This document shows positions 1 through 8,225 of a stretch of DNA of 64,000 bases, piece by piece. The stretch covers positions 1 through 64,000 of the forward strand of contig JAHHRX010000008.1 of NCBI GenBank assembly GCA_020025545.1, written 5' to 3'. The DNA is from Oscillospiraceae bacterium (GTDB lineage: Bacteria > Bacillota > Clostridia > Oscillospirales > Oscillospiraceae). Each line of letters opens with the position of its first letter. The stretch's first letter is position 1. Below the pieces are notes generated by a model. It searched no databases and was not told the DNA's origin. It saw only the letters and a list, made by a program, of their open reading frames with translations. Both the position numbers and the translations under genes were made by a program.

Positions 1-53
1 CAGGCGACCTTCTCATTACGAGTGAGATGCACTACCGACTGTGCTACACTAGC
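1..53 (-). tRNA. tRNA-Thr(CGU), 3' part cut by window edge
   Basis: Read on the minus strand, the 5' acceptor strand (47-53), D-arm with GG in the loop and a 5-bp anticodon stem closing a 7-nt loop are visible. The loop carries CGT at the anticodon position, so it decodes ACG. The T-arm and 3' acceptor lie outside the window. Confidence 0.85.
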
Positions 54-68
54 ATATCAAGCCCAATT

Positions 69-97
69 ATTATATCGGCTTTCCCGGCAAATGTCAA
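69..97 (-). promoter_or_regulatory. sigma-A promoter of tRNA-Thr
   Basis: On the minus strand TTGACA (92-97) is followed after exactly 17 nt by TATAAT (69-74), about 15 nt upstream of the tRNA 5' end. Confidence 0.8.
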
Positions 98-127
98 CTG
101 GTTTTTCGTTTTCTTCGGAGGATTTCA

Positions 128-156
128 TTGCATATACCGGGATTCAATGCTATAAT
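128..156 (+). promoter_or_regulatory. sigma-A promoter of the ABC exporter pair
   Basis: TTGCAT (128-133), a 17-nt spacer and TATAAT (151-156). It would give a very short leader before the first ABC gene. Confidence 0.7.
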
Positions 157-186
157 ACGTCCATATTCCCATAGGATGTGAAAATC

Positions 187-1911
187 ATGAAAAAGCTTCT
201 GAAATATATGAAGGCCTATAGAAAAGAATGTGCTTTTGGCCCGCTTTTTAAGCTGCTGGAGGCCGGCTTCGAGCTGATGATCCCACTGGTGGTTGCAAAA
301 ATAGTGGATGTGGGAATTGCCGACGGAGACACGGGATATGTGCTGAAAATGTGCATGCTCATGGTCTTGCTTGGTATTGTCGGTCTTGCCTGCTCACTGA
401 CTGCCCAGTATTTTGCAGCTAAGGCGGCGGTGGGATTTGCAACCCGGCTGCGTCATAGTGTGCTGGAGCACTTGCTGGGACTGAGCTATTCCCAGTTAGA
501 TATGCTGGGAAGTTCCACTATGATTACCCGCATGACTTCGGATATCAACCAAGTGCAAAACGGAGTAAACCTCACTCTTCGGCTGCTGCTGCGCTCACCC
601 TTTGTGGTGTTCGGTGCGATGGTTATGGCGTTTACCATTGATTTCGATGCGGCTATGACTTTTGCCGGTGTGATTCCGGTGCTGTGCATTATCGTTTTCG
701 GTATCATGCTGATTACCATGCCTATGTATCGCAAAGTGCAGGCGCAGCTGGACGGGATCACGGCTGACACACGGCAGAATCTTTCCGGCGTGCGTGTCCT
801 GCGGGCATTCCGCATGGAAAAGGAGGAAACAAAACAGTTTGAAACCAAAACCCAGAACCTCACGGCCAGCCAGATGGCGGCAGGCAGAATCTCCGGTATC
901 CTGAATCCGCTGACCTTTGTGATTATCAATCTGGCGGTGGTGGTACTGATTCATACCGGGGCCATAAAGGTTTCTCAGGGCGTGCTGACGCAGGGCCTTG
1001 TAATTGCACTTTATAATTATATGTCCCAGATTCTTGTGGAACTGATTAAAATGGCAAACCTTATTATCACCATGACGAAGGCGGCAGCCTGCGCCGACCG
1101 GGTAGCGGGAATTTTGGAGATAATCCCCGAAAATCATCATGGGGATAAGCATGGCAATCTGAAGGGTAAGGTGGAATTTCGGAATGTGACCGTAAAATAT
1201 CCCGGAGCCTCAGCACCTTCTCTGGAGCATATCAGTTTTACGGCGCAGCCGGGACAGACCGTCGGTATTATCGGCGGCACAGGCTCCGGAAAAACCACCC
1301 TTGTCAATGCCATTCCCGGCTTCTATCCTGCCGAGGCGGGGCAGGTGCTTTTGGATGATGAGAATGTCAGTGCCTACGATGCGCCGCAGCTTCGCCGCCG
1401 GATCGGAATTGTTCCGCAGAAGGCGGTTCTGTTCAGCGGCACGATCCGGGAAAATCTTCTCTGGGGAAACCCTGATGCTACCGACCGGGAACTGTGGGAG
1501 GCACTGGAACAGGCACAGATCGCAGACATGGTTTCCGGTATGGAACGGGGACTTTCTGCCGCGGTTACCCAGGGAGGGAGCAATTTGTCCGGCGGACAGC
1601 GTCAGCGGCTTACCATTGCCCGTGCGCTGGTGAGAAAGCCTGACATCCTGATTATGGATGACAGCACTTCGGCGCTGGACTATGTGACGGATTCCCGACT
1701 GCGCAGGGCTCTGCGCTCCATGCCGGATGCACCCACTACTTTTATCGTTTCCCAGCGGGCAGCCTCTGTCCGGGAAGCGGATCAGATTCTCGTTCTGGAG
1801 GAAGGATGCCTTGTGGGCATTGGCACCCATGAAGAGCTGCTGAAAGAATGTGCTGTGTATCAGCAGATCTACTATTCCCAGTTCCCCAAGGAGGCGGGTG
1901 TCAATGGATAA
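187..1911 (+). CDS. heterodimeric ABC exporter subunit with degenerate ATP site
   Basis: 574-residue half-transporter with six N-terminal membrane helices and a C-terminal nucleotide-binding domain. Walker A GGTGSGKTT lies near residue 362 and the signature LSGGQ near 466. Two catalytic positions are altered. The Walker B block reads IMDDST, with Asp where the catalytic Glu belongs, and the H-loop reads IVSQRA, with Gln for the switch His. That is the degenerate half typical of heterodimeric exporters such as TM287/288 or BmrC/BmrD. It overlaps the next gene by 8 nt, and that gene supplies a normal site. The ATG at 187 is preferred because AGGA at 173-176 is well spaced for it; the GTG at 178 is too close. 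Substrate unknown; drug or lipid efflux is usual for the family. Confidence 0.9.
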   Translation: MKKLLKYMKAYRKECAFGPLFKLLEAGFELMIPLVVAKIVDVGIADGDTGYVLKMCMLMVLLGIVGLACSLTAQYFAAKAAVGFATRLRHSVLEHLLGLSYSQLDMLGSSTMITRMTSDINQVQNGVNLTLRLLLRSPFVVFGAMVMAFTIDFDAAMTFAGVIPVLCIIVFGIMLITMPMYRKVQAQLDGITADTRQNLSGVRVLRAFRMEKEETKQFETKTQNLTASQMAAGRISGILNPLTFVIINLAVVVLIHTGAIKVSQGVLTQGLVIALYNYMSQILVELIKMANLIITMTKAAACADRVAGILEIIPENHHGDKHGNLKGKVEFRNVTVKYPGASAPSLEHISFTAQPGQTVGIIGGTGSGKTTLVNAIPGFYPAEAGQVLLDDENVSAYDAPQLRRRIGIVPQKAVLFSGTIRENLLWGNPDATDRELWEALEQAQIADMVSGMERGLSAAVTQGGSNLSGGQRQRLTIARALVRKPDILIMDDSTSALDYVTDSRLRRALRSMPDAPTTFIVSQRAASVREADQILVLEEGCLVGIGTHEELLKECAVYQQIYYSQFPKEAGVNG

Positions 1912-3661
1912 GCAGATGACTGTTGTAAAAAAGATCCTGCGGCGGATCAAACAGTACCTTCCGGCGCTGATACTGTCGCTGGTACTGGCTACGGTATATG
2001 TAGCCATGAGTCTTTATATCCCCATTTTGGTGGGCCAGGGTATTGACAACATTATTTCCCGGGAAAATGTGGATTTTGTTCAGGTAAAGCAAAAACTTTT
2101 TGCCGTGGTGCTTTGCGCAGGTGTTGCCGGTGTTTCTCAGTGGATCATGAACATGGTGAATAATCACATTACCTACTGTGTCACGCGGGACATCCGAAAC
2201 GAGGCTTTCCGGCATATTCAGATTCTGCCGCTGAAATATCTGGACGGACATCCCCAGGGCGATGTTGTGAGCCGTGTGATTTCGGATGTGGATACCTTCG
2301 CAGATGGACTGCTGATGGGATTTACTCAGCTGTTTACGGGCGCTATGACGATTTTGGGCACGCTGCTAATGATGCTTCGGATCAACTGGATCATTGCGCT
2401 GGTGGTGTTTTTTATTACGCCGCTGTCTCTGCTGGTAGCAAAGTTCGTTGCAGGCAGAACTTATTCCATGTTCCGGCTCCAAAGCAAAATCAGAGGTCAG
2501 CAGACTGCTATGCTGGATGAAACCATTGGGCAGATGAAGGTCGTACAGGCATACGGACACGAAAGCGCTTCCCTCAGGGAATTTGACGAGATCAATGAAG
2601 AACTTCAAAAGGCCTCACTCAGAGCCATTTTCTTTTCCAGTATCACAAACCCATGCACACGGTTTGTAAATTCCGTGGTGTATGCCGGGGTAGGCATCAG
2701 CGGTGCTTTGATTGCAATTGCCGGTGGAATCACCGTGGGCAATCTTACCAGCTTCCTGAACTATGCCAACCAGTACACCAAACCCTTTAATGAAATTTCC
2801 GGTGTGATCACAGAACTGCAAAATGCTGTTGCCTGTGCAGCAAGGGTGTTTGAACTGATTGAAGAGCCTGCACAGGAGCCGGAGCCTTCTGCAGGGAAGC
2901 AACCGCGGCAGGTGCGGGGAGCAGTGGAAATCCGGAATCTTCGCTTTTCCTACACGCCTGACCGTCCGCTGATGGAGAATTTTAATCTCCATGTAGAACC
3001 GGGACAGAAAATCGCCATAGTTGGGCCGACAGGATGCGGAAAAACTACCCTCATCAATCTGCTGATGCGTTTTTATGATCCGCAGGGGGGCAGTATTGCC
3101 ATTGACGGTGTAGATACCCGGGAAATGGAGCGCCGGGAGCTGCGTGGGATATTCGGCATGGTATTGCAGGACACATGGCTGAAAACCGGAACCATCCGTG
3201 AAAATATTTCCATGGGCAATCCCAATGCAACAGAGGAAGAAATTCTTGCTGCGGCGAAAAAAGCACATGCCCACGGATTTATTATGCGCCTTCCGGAAGG
3301 ATATGACACGGTTATCAGCGAGGCCGGGGCAAATCTCTCTCAAGGACAGCGCCAGCTTTTGTGCATCGCACGGGTGATGCTATGTCTGCCGCCCATGCTG
3401 ATTCTGGACGAGGCCACATCTTCCATCGACACCCGGACAGAAATGCAGATTCAAAAGGCATTTGCAACCATGATGGAGGGCAGGACATCCTTTATTGTAG
3501 CCCATCGTCTTTCGACAATTCAGGAAGCGGACCGCATTCTGGTAATGCAGGCAGGGCGCATTGTGGAGCAGGGGACCCACCAGGAGCTCCTGCAGAAGAA
3601 TGGATTCTATGCGGAGCTTTATTACAGCCAGTTTGCATGCGGCGAAAAGCAAAATGGGTAA
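1904..3661 (+). CDS. heterodimeric ABC exporter subunit with canonical ATP site
   Basis: 585-residue partner of the preceding gene. It has a six-helix ABC transmembrane domain, Walker A GPTGCGKTT near residue 373, and Walker B ILDEATSS with the catalytic Glu. The switch His is present (IVAHRLS) and the signature is the variant LSQGQ. The start overlaps the upstream stop by 8 nt and follows AAGGAGG at 1888, so the two subunits are translationally coupled. An in-frame upstream ATG at 1850 lies inside the first gene and lacks a ribosome site. Together the pair forms one exporter with one hydrolysing and one degenerate site. A strong terminator follows, so this is a two-gene operon. Confidence 0.92.
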   Translation: MDKQMTVVKKILRRIKQYLPALILSLVLATVYVAMSLYIPILVGQGIDNIISRENVDFVQVKQKLFAVVLCAGVAGVSQWIMNMVNNHITYCVTRDIRNEAFRHIQILPLKYLDGHPQGDVVSRVISDVDTFADGLLMGFTQLFTGAMTILGTLLMMLRINWIIALVVFFITPLSLLVAKFVAGRTYSMFRLQSKIRGQQTAMLDETIGQMKVVQAYGHESASLREFDEINEELQKASLRAIFFSSITNPCTRFVNSVVYAGVGISGALIAIAGGITVGNLTSFLNYANQYTKPFNEISGVITELQNAVACAARVFELIEEPAQEPEPSAGKQPRQVRGAVEIRNLRFSYTPDRPLMENFNLHVEPGQKIAIVGPTGCGKTTLINLLMRFYDPQGGSIAIDGVDTREMERRELRGIFGMVLQDTWLKTGTIRENISMGNPNATEEEILAAAKKAHAHGFIMRLPEGYDTVISEAGANLSQGQRQLLCIARVMLCLPPMLILDEATSSIDTRTEMQIQKAFATMMEGRTSFIVAHRLSTIQEADRILVMQAGRIVEQGTHQELLQKNGFYAELYYSQFACGEKQNG

Positions 3662-3668
3662 TTAGCAG

Positions 3669-3706
3669 GTACCGAACATCTTTTTGAAGATGTTCGGTAC
3701 TTTTTT
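3669..3706 (+). terminator. intrinsic terminator of ABC operon
   Basis: 14-bp perfect stem (GTACCGAACATCTT and its complement), 4-nt loop, then six T. Confidence 0.95.
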
Positions 3707-3893
3707 GCGCATTTTCCGGCATGATACCGGTATTTCCCGGTTGGTTGCGCAAAACGGTGCAACTATTTCTCTTTGTGACGGCAGGGGTGAAAACAGGCAT
3801 AATAGGGAGGGGGTAATATGTAAGATGCCGGACAGAATCAAACCTGCCAAAGTGGTGGCAATTACTGTAAAAATGAATCAAGGAGGAAACAAT

Positions 3894-4745
3894 ATGCCGG
3901 AAAAAACAACCATCAAGCATCAACTGGTTTTTGATTATACCGATCCTTCGTCCATGAACCACATGAGCGTCATGCAGGGGGATACTGCATCCCGAAGCGT
4001 GCGGGCTATTCTGCGGTCGAATGGTACGACTTTTGAGGTGCCGGAAGGGTGGCGCCCCTCTATCGCCTACCAAAAGCCGGACGGAAAGCAAGGCTGGTAC
4101 GATCGGATGCCGGACGGCTCCGATGCCTGCACCGTAATGGACAACGAAGTAAGTGTCAAGCTGGCCCCTGAAATGCTGACCTGCCCCGGTGCGGTGTTTG
4201 CAAGCATTGTTTTACAAGGTGAGGGAATGGATCAGATTTCTACGTGGCCTTTTGTTATCCATGTGATGGAGAGTCCCACATTTCGGCAGCAGAAATCCAA
4301 CAATTATTTTGATTTGCGCAGGACTTACATGGATCAGCAGTATGCAGGTGCTCTGAAAGTCGCTGAAACAGCAAGTGTTGTTTCTACGAATATGGTCAGT
4401 GAAATCGAACACGATGTTGATATCAAAATTACGGGGATCGTGGATCCGGACGGCTGCGCCGTGTGTGTCGACTATTACATAGACAATGTGCTGCATACGG
4501 ATTACTATTCCCCGGATACTGAGGGAAATATCAAAGGTATTCGCTCCCATTTCCCTTATATGCGGATCAGAACGGACGATCCGGATGCGCTGGTTACGCT
4601 CACATATAACGCTGACATTAAAAAGTATCTGGAAGCCAAATGCTGCAAGGCCCCGGTGAAGGGTGTGGATTACTGGACGGAACAGGATCGGCAGGAAATT
4701 GTGAGAGATGTACTGACAGAACTTCAGAGTGTAGGATCAGTGTGA
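3894..4745 (+). CDS. BppU-type phage baseplate upper protein, orphan
   Basis: 283 residues. The N-terminal ~130 residues have the pattern of the BppU N-terminal domain of Firmicutes phages (QGD near the start, 'YQKPDG' loop, a strand reading 'TWPFVIHV'). The last part carries 'KGVDYWTEQDRQEIV', a motif seen at the ends of many clostridial tail-tip proteins. BppU anchors receptor-binding proteins to a siphophage baseplate. No head, tail-tube, portal or integrase gene is near; only a holin follows 111 nt downstream. The start is set by AAGGAGG at 3880-3886; a longer frame from 3684 would begin inside the terminator. It could be a prophage remnant or a domesticated part. No promoter stands out in the 187 nt upstream. 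Confidence 0.7.
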   Translation: MPEKTTIKHQLVFDYTDPSSMNHMSVMQGDTASRSVRAILRSNGTTFEVPEGWRPSIAYQKPDGKQGWYDRMPDGSDACTVMDNEVSVKLAPEMLTCPGAVFASIVLQGEGMDQISTWPFVIHVMESPTFRQQKSNNYFDLRRTYMDQQYAGALKVAETASVVSTNMVSEIEHDVDIKITGIVDPDGCAVCVDYYIDNVLHTDYYSPDTEGNIKGIRSHFPYMRIRTDDPDALVTLTYNADIKKYLEAKCCKAPVKGVDYWTEQDRQEIVRDVLTELQSVGSV

Positions 4746-4856
4746 CTTTTTTCAGATTTACCGGAAAGCGGGAACAAGGAAAAGCCGCGGAGAATCGGAA
4801 ACGGCAGGGGAGGCTTTTAAGAGGAAACCTTGCCAAATTATATGGAGGAAAGAAAA

Positions 4857-5333
4857 ATGGAGGAAAAAATGTTTGGGGTCAAACTGACGATTACAGCGGG
4901 ACTTACAGCACTGGGAAGCTTTCTTGGCTGGAAGGGAATCATGGCGCTGGCATGGGCAATATTGATGCTTCTTGACTATCTGTCCGGCACTGCGGCGGCC
5001 TGTAAAGAGGGGAAATGGTCCAGCTGCACTGCAAGACAGGGAATCTGGCACAAGGCGGGCATGATCCTGGTGGTGATTGTGGCGGGAATTGCGGATTTGA
5101 TTATGGAGATGATTTGCCGGAAAATTCCCATTGGGCTGCCGTGGCCGGAGATTCTGCTGCCTATGGTGCTGGCATGGTACACCATTACGGAGTTAGGCTC
5201 GATTCTTGAAAATGCAGTTAAGATGGGAGCACCGGTGCCGGGATGGCTGGTAAGGCTTTTGGCAGTCAGCCTTTCTGTGCTGGATCAGGCGGGATCGGCA
5301 TTGCCGGAGGAGAGCGGAAAAGACAGCAGATGA
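4857..5333 (+). CDS. phage holin family protein (holin_4/TcdE type)
   Basis: 158 residues with about three or four hydrophobic segments (residues ~10-50, ~68-90, ~98-120), a basic loop with 'CKEGKWSS' between them, and a short charged tail. This is the layout of the phage_holin_4 family, which includes TcdE of Clostridioides difficile. Holins form membrane lesions that release an endolysin, or, in TcdE, help export large toxins without lysis. The start at 4857 follows GGAGGAAAG; ATG 4842 is an alternative. No endolysin gene accompanies it, so its partner is unclear. It is probably cotranscribed with the BppU-like gene, and the unit ends at the terminator at 5338. Confidence 0.75.
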   Translation: MEEKMFGVKLTITAGLTALGSFLGWKGIMALAWAILMLLDYLSGTAAACKEGKWSSCTARQGIWHKAGMILVVIVAGIADLIMEMICRKIPIGLPWPEILLPMVLAWYTITELGSILENAVKMGAPVPGWLVRLLAVSLSVLDQAGSALPEESGKDSR

Positions 5334-5337
5334 AGAA

Positions 5338-5371
5338 AAAACACCCGGAGCGATAAACTCCGGGTGTTTTC
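5338..5371 (+). terminator. terminator after holin gene
   Basis: Stem ACACCCGGAG/CTCCGGGTGT, 7-nt loop, followed by TTTT. Confidence 0.9.
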
Positions 5372-5526
5372 ATTATGCTTATGCGTAAAGGAAAAGAGCA
5401 AAATAAAAATCAGCGCTCTTACGCAGTCTGGTGGATCTTAAAATTGCCTGATGCATTTGCAAAATACCGGAAGAAGAATTATTCTGTCCATCGCAAAATT
5501 AAGCCAACAGGAACAAGAAGTTTTTA

Positions 5527-5555
5527 TTGACAAACTTCCCGAATGCCAGTATGAT
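5527..5555 (+). promoter_or_regulatory. strong sigma-A promoter of 28-codon gene
   Basis: TTGACA (5527-5532), exactly 17 nt, TATGAT (5550-5555). The predicted start near 5562 leaves a leader of about 22 nt that is mostly ribosome-binding site. The rest of 5372-5526 shows no convincing gene or structured element. Confidence 0.7.
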
Positions 5556-5584
5556 AAATTTCAAAAGGAGGGTGATATTTTAAG

Positions 5585-5671
5585 ATGGACAGTTCCAGTA
5601 GTGACAGTAATGATCCTAATAATTTGATTTGGTTTTCTTTCGGCATACTTACGCCCATTTTCAGGGAATAG
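5585..5671 (+). CDS. 28-residue peptide of unknown function
   Basis: Small reading frame starting MDSSSSDSND and ending with a hydrophobic, aromatic half (LIWFSFGILTPIF) and a charged RE tail. The product would be an acidic, Ser-rich head plus a short membrane-seeking segment. Support is contextual: a near-ideal sigma-A promoter just upstream, a ribosome site (AAAGGAGGGTGAT) highly complementary to the 16S 3' end, and a terminator hairpin starting at the stop codon. It is therefore a self-contained monocistron. The ribosome site to ATG distance (about 13 nt from GGAGG) is slightly long. I recognise no family. It might instead be a leader peptide for the gene at 5740, since the hairpin lies between them. 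Confidence 0.45.
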   Translation: MDSSSSDSNDPNNLIWFSFGILTPIFRE

Positions 5672-5697
5672 GTATGTCTTTTTGTATGCCTATTTTT
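5667..5697 (+). terminator. terminator/attenuator after 28-codon gene
   Basis: 10-bp stem (two G-U pairs) from AATAGGTATG with its partner ending at 5694, 8-nt loop, then TTT. It ends 43 nt before the next gene. Confidence 0.6.
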
Positions 5698-5739
5698 AGA
5701 CAAAAGATCAAATCATCAAATAATTAAGGAGAAATTACT

Positions 5740-6963
5740 ATGTTCAACAGCATCATGGCCATGATTGCCTGTATTATTATGTCTGCCTATTTTTCTGCTA
5801 CCGAAACCGCCTTTTCTTCGTTAAACAAAACACGGCTCAGGGCTATGGCCGAAAATGGAAACCAAAAGGCAGCTCTTGCCCTGAGACTATCTGAAAATTA
5901 TGACCAGCTCATTTCCACCATTCTGATTGGCAACAATATTGTAAATATCGCTGTTGCCTCTATTGGCACAGTACTGTTTGTAAAACTTCTTGGCGGTGAA
6001 TTGGGCGCTACCGTATCCACTGTGGTTGTAACCATTGTTGTGCTGATTTTTGGTGAAGTTACGCCCAAAAGTATTGCCAAAGATCATCCGGAAAGCTTTG
6101 CCATATTCTCTGCCCCGCTTCTTCGGATTATTATCTGGTTTTTCCGTCCGCTGAATTTCCTGTTCTCTTTGTGGAAGAAGCTGGTAAATAAGTTTTTTCA
6201 TTCCAAAGAGGACTGCAAAATGTCTCAGGAAGAGCTTCTTCTCCTTCTGGATGAAGTGCAGCAGGAAGGTGCCATCGATGAAAGCGAAGGAAAACTGCTG
6301 AAAAATGCTGTGGAATTTGGTGAATTGGAAGCCCAGGATATCTTGACGCATCGGGTAGATCTGGCAGGTGTTCCGGTGGATGCCAGTAAGGAAAACATTG
6401 CCGCTTTATTCGATCAAACTCAGTTTTCCCGTCTGCTGGTTTACGAGGATAATATTGACAAAATTGTGGGAATCATCCATTTGAAGGATTTCTATGTTTC
6501 CGGCCGCATTACTCCGCTGCCCCTGAAAGAGATCATAACGCCTCCCTTGTTTGTGCACCAAACTGAAAAAATAGACAACCTGCTGCAAATGCTGCGCACT
6601 GCCAAATCCCATATTGCCATTGTCGTGGATGAGTACGGCGGAACGCTGGGCATTGTCACAATGGAGGATATTTTGGAAGAATTGGTTGGTGAAATCTGGG
6701 ATGAACATGACGATGTGTCTGAGCCATTTCATCGGATTGAGGAAAATACATATATTGTTGACGGTGCAGTATCCGTGGGTGATTTCTGTGACTTCTTTGA
6801 TATTGACAGCGATTCTGACAGTGTTTCCGTCGGAGGTTGGGTTATGGATGTCATGTCGCACATCCCTAACGAAGGGGAACATTTTGAATATAAGAACCTG
6901 ACAATTACTGCATACAAAGTGGAAGACCATCGCATTGAATCCGTTCTTGTCAATGTCAATTAG
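5740..6963 (+). CDS. CNNM/CorC family membrane protein with CBS pair
   Basis: 407 residues in the order DUF21/CNNM membrane domain (~1-170, three to four helices, with the conserved '[15 protein letters not shown]' and 'GNNIVNI' patches), a CBS pair (~185-320), and a C-terminal CorC_HlyC domain (~335-405). The family is variously named hemolysin C, CorB/CorC or MpfA; several members export or regulate Mg2+. '[19 protein letters not shown]' is the family's typical CBS2 sequence. AAGGAGA at 5726 sets the start. It stands alone, between a hairpin and a bidirectional-looking terminator. The 'hemolysin' label should not be read as a toxin function. Confidence 0.9.
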   Translation: MFNSIMAMIACIIMSAYFSATETAFSSLNKTRLRAMAENGNQKAALALRLSENYDQLISTILIGNNIVNIAVASIGTVLFVKLLGGELGATVSTVVVTIVVLIFGEVTPKSIAKDHPESFAIFSAPLLRIIIWFFRPLNFLFSLWKKLVNKFFHSKEDCKMSQEELLLLLDEVQQEGAIDESEGKLLKNAVEFGELEAQDILTHRVDLAGVPVDASKENIAALFDQTQFSRLLVYEDNIDKIVGIIHLKDFYVSGRITPLPLKEIITPPLFVHQTEKIDNLLQMLRTAKSHIAIVVDEYGGTLGIVTMEDILEELVGEIWDEHDDVSEPFHRIEENTYIVDGAVSVGDFCDFFDIDSDSDSVSVGGWVMDVMSHIPNEGEHFEYKNLTITAYKVEDHRIESVLVNVN

Positions 6964-7006
6964 CTTGTGCTTTGCACCGCCGCAGAAGAATAACTTTATA
7001 ATATAA

Positions 7007-7043
7007 AACTGCCCCTGTTTGCCAAAATCAAACAGGGGCAGTT
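7007..7043. terminator. hairpin downstream of CNNM gene
   Basis: 14-bp perfect stem AACTGCCCCTGTTT with its complement and a 9-nt loop. The plus side is followed by A-rich rather than T-rich sequence; the minus side runs into TTTTATATT, so it may work in either direction. Confidence 0.65.
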
Positions 7044-7087
7044 AAAACGAAAAAAACAAAACCGGTCAGGAATTTCCTAACCGGTTT
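7044..7087 (-). terminator. terminator of tRNA-Ser
   Basis: On the minus strand an AAACCGGT stem-loop (7058-7087) immediately downstream of the tRNA is followed by a long T-rich run. Confidence 0.8.
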
Positions 7088-7089
7088 TC

Positions 7090-7181
7090 TGGCGGAGAAG
7101 GAGGGATTTGAACCCTCGATACCCTTTTGGGGTATACACGATTTCCAATCGTGCGCGCTCGGCCAGCTACGCGACTTCTCC
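7090..7181 (-). tRNA. tRNA-Ser(GGA) with encoded CCA
   Basis: 92 nt including CCA. The 7-bp acceptor stem is GGAGAAG/CTTCTCC. The anticodon loop TTGGAAA is closed by CACGA/TCGTG, the variable arm is long as in class II tRNAs (pairing of TATACCC with GGGTATC), and the T-arm is canonical. Confidence 0.97.
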
Positions 7182-7209
7182 ATGTTGCTGCTCACAAGTC
7201 AGCTTGGAT

Positions 7210-7238
7210 ATGATACTACAGATATCTTTAATTGTCAA
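7210..7238 (-). promoter_or_regulatory. sigma-A promoter of tRNA-Ser
   Basis: On the minus strand TTGACA (7233-7238), 17 nt, TATCAT (7210-7215), 28 nt before the tRNA. Confidence 0.8.
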
Positions 7239-7337
7239 GTAAAAAATTTAAGTTTTGGCAAGAAAATGTTTTCTTGGATTATTTCACAAATTCGTTGCCG
7301 GATGTTCAAGGAATCTTCATTATTCTGCACCGAACTA

Positions 7338-7346
7338 TGCTATAAT
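7338..7346 (+). promoter_or_regulatory. extended -10 promoter of small RNA gene
   Basis: TGCTATAAT is an extended -10 element (TGn plus TATAAT at 7341-7346). The -35 region is poor (TTCATT at 19 nt), as tolerated for extended -10 promoters. Confidence 0.65.
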
Positions 7347-7352
7347 GTAGTT

Positions 7353-7495
7353 ACAGCATTGATGAGGCAAACCGATGCCATGGAGGATTTCGTGGATAAG
7401 CCGACGGTAAGCCTGTGACACATCCATGTGGGACAGACAAAATTTGTGACATAACGCAGTTTGGCGGCAGTTTGTGGACTGCCGCCATTTTCTTT
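7353..7495 (+). ncRNA. candidate structured small RNA, family not recognised
   Basis: About 140 nt between an extended -10 promoter and a clear intrinsic terminator (stem GGCGGCAGT/ACTGCCGCC at 7463-7486, then a T-rich tail). There is no credible reading frame or ribosome site. Internal pairings include GGCA/TGCC around 7364-7379 and a longer-range CATGGA/TCCATG (about 7379-7427). The downstream gene is on the other strand, so this is not a cis leader. I could not match it to 6S, SRP, tmRNA, RNase P or a riboswitch class by eye. A divergent 6S-like RNA or a new class are both possible. Confidence 0.5.
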
Positions 7496-8088
7496 TATTT
7501 ATTGTTTTTGGCTTTTTGGGGGATCTCTTCAATTTTGCTGCTGTGGGTCACATATACCCGTGCGTAATCGATAAAAGCCACCAGCAGGGCCACAAAATCG
7601 ATGGCGGTAATCAGCCGCAGATAAAACGGATCAATTTCCGGAATCAGCACCAGAAGAATCAGACTCACAAAGAAAAATGTAGTGCTGATTTTGCCGGACA
7701 TCAAAGCGCCGTTAAGCATTTTTCCTTTGCGTAGGGTCACAAGTCCTGCAATCAGCTGAAAGCTCTCTTTAACAACGAAAAGCCCGAGCAGTGTCCACAA
7801 AATGGGATATTTGACAGCAAGACAGACTGTCATGGTGAACTGCGTGGCTTTGTCTGCAATCGGATCCAGAATTTTGCCTGTGGTGGAGATCATATTAAAG
7901 TGCCGTGCGATCTTGCCGTCGATCATATCTGTAAGACAGGACACTGCAAGGATTCCGGCAGCAATAAAATAGTCCGTTTCGTTTTTTGCCTGGAGATAGA
8001 TGGCGGCATAAACCGGAATCAGAACCAGGCGGAACAGGCTCAGCATATTGGGAATGGTAAAGACATCTTTTTTCCAATCTTTTGTCAT
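7495..8088 (-). CDS. pgsA: CDP-diacylglycerol--glycerol-3-phosphate phosphatidyltransferase
   Basis: 197-residue integral membrane enzyme of the CDP-alcohol phosphatidyltransferase family. The active-site signature D-x2-D-G-x2-A-R-x8-G-x3-D-x3-D is complete, reading TDMIDGKIAR then G...D...D near residues 52-81. It makes phosphatidylglycerol phosphate from CDP-diacylglycerol and glycerol-3-phosphate, the first step to PG and cardiolipin. Length and five to six hydrophobic segments fit PgsA. ATG 8088 is chosen because GGAGGA lies 10 nt upstream; a longer form from 8127 reads through that site. It faces the small RNA gene tail to tail, and the RNA terminator overlaps its 3' end. The 137 nt upstream to the next gene hold nothing evident. 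Confidence 0.88.
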   Translation of the reverse strand: MTKDWKKDVFTIPNMLSLFRLVLIPVYAAIYLQAKNETDYFIAAGILAVSCLTDMIDGKIARHFNMISTTGKILDPIADKATQFTMTVCLAVKYPILWTLLGLFVVKESFQLIAGLVTLRKGKMLNGALMSGKISTTFFFVSLILLVLIPEIDPFYLRLITAIDFVALLVAFIDYARVYVTHSSKIEEIPQKAKNNK

Positions 8089-8225
8089 ATGGAAAAATCC
8101 TCCAATGTGAGTAAAAATCGATTTCATTTCCTATTATAGACATTTTTGCCATGAAATCAAGCAAGAGATTGTGAATAAAGATGTATTTCATTTATAAAAC
8201 ACCGCGGTCACAGAGAGAAAACCGC

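Noticed and set aside
3684..3893. N-terminal extension of the BppU-like frame by 70 codons
   Set aside because: It would begin within the ABC operon terminator; a strong ribosome site marks ATG 3894.
5375..5530. A basic 51-codon frame starting at the ATG just after the holin terminator
   Set aside because: No ribosome site and no promoter between terminator and start.
5451..5627. A 58-codon frame (MHLQNTGRRI... ending in a hydrophobic stretch) overlapping the 28-codon gene in another frame
   Set aside because: No ribosome site before its ATG, and the strong promoter lies inside it. The downstream short frame has promoter, ribosome site and terminator. Kept as a possible remnant only.
7353..7440. 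Resemblance of GGCAAACC and AAGCC segments to a c-di-GMP-I riboswitch
   Set aside because: The conserved GGGACGCAAAGCC core and the second GNRA arm are missing, and the next gene is on the opposite strand.
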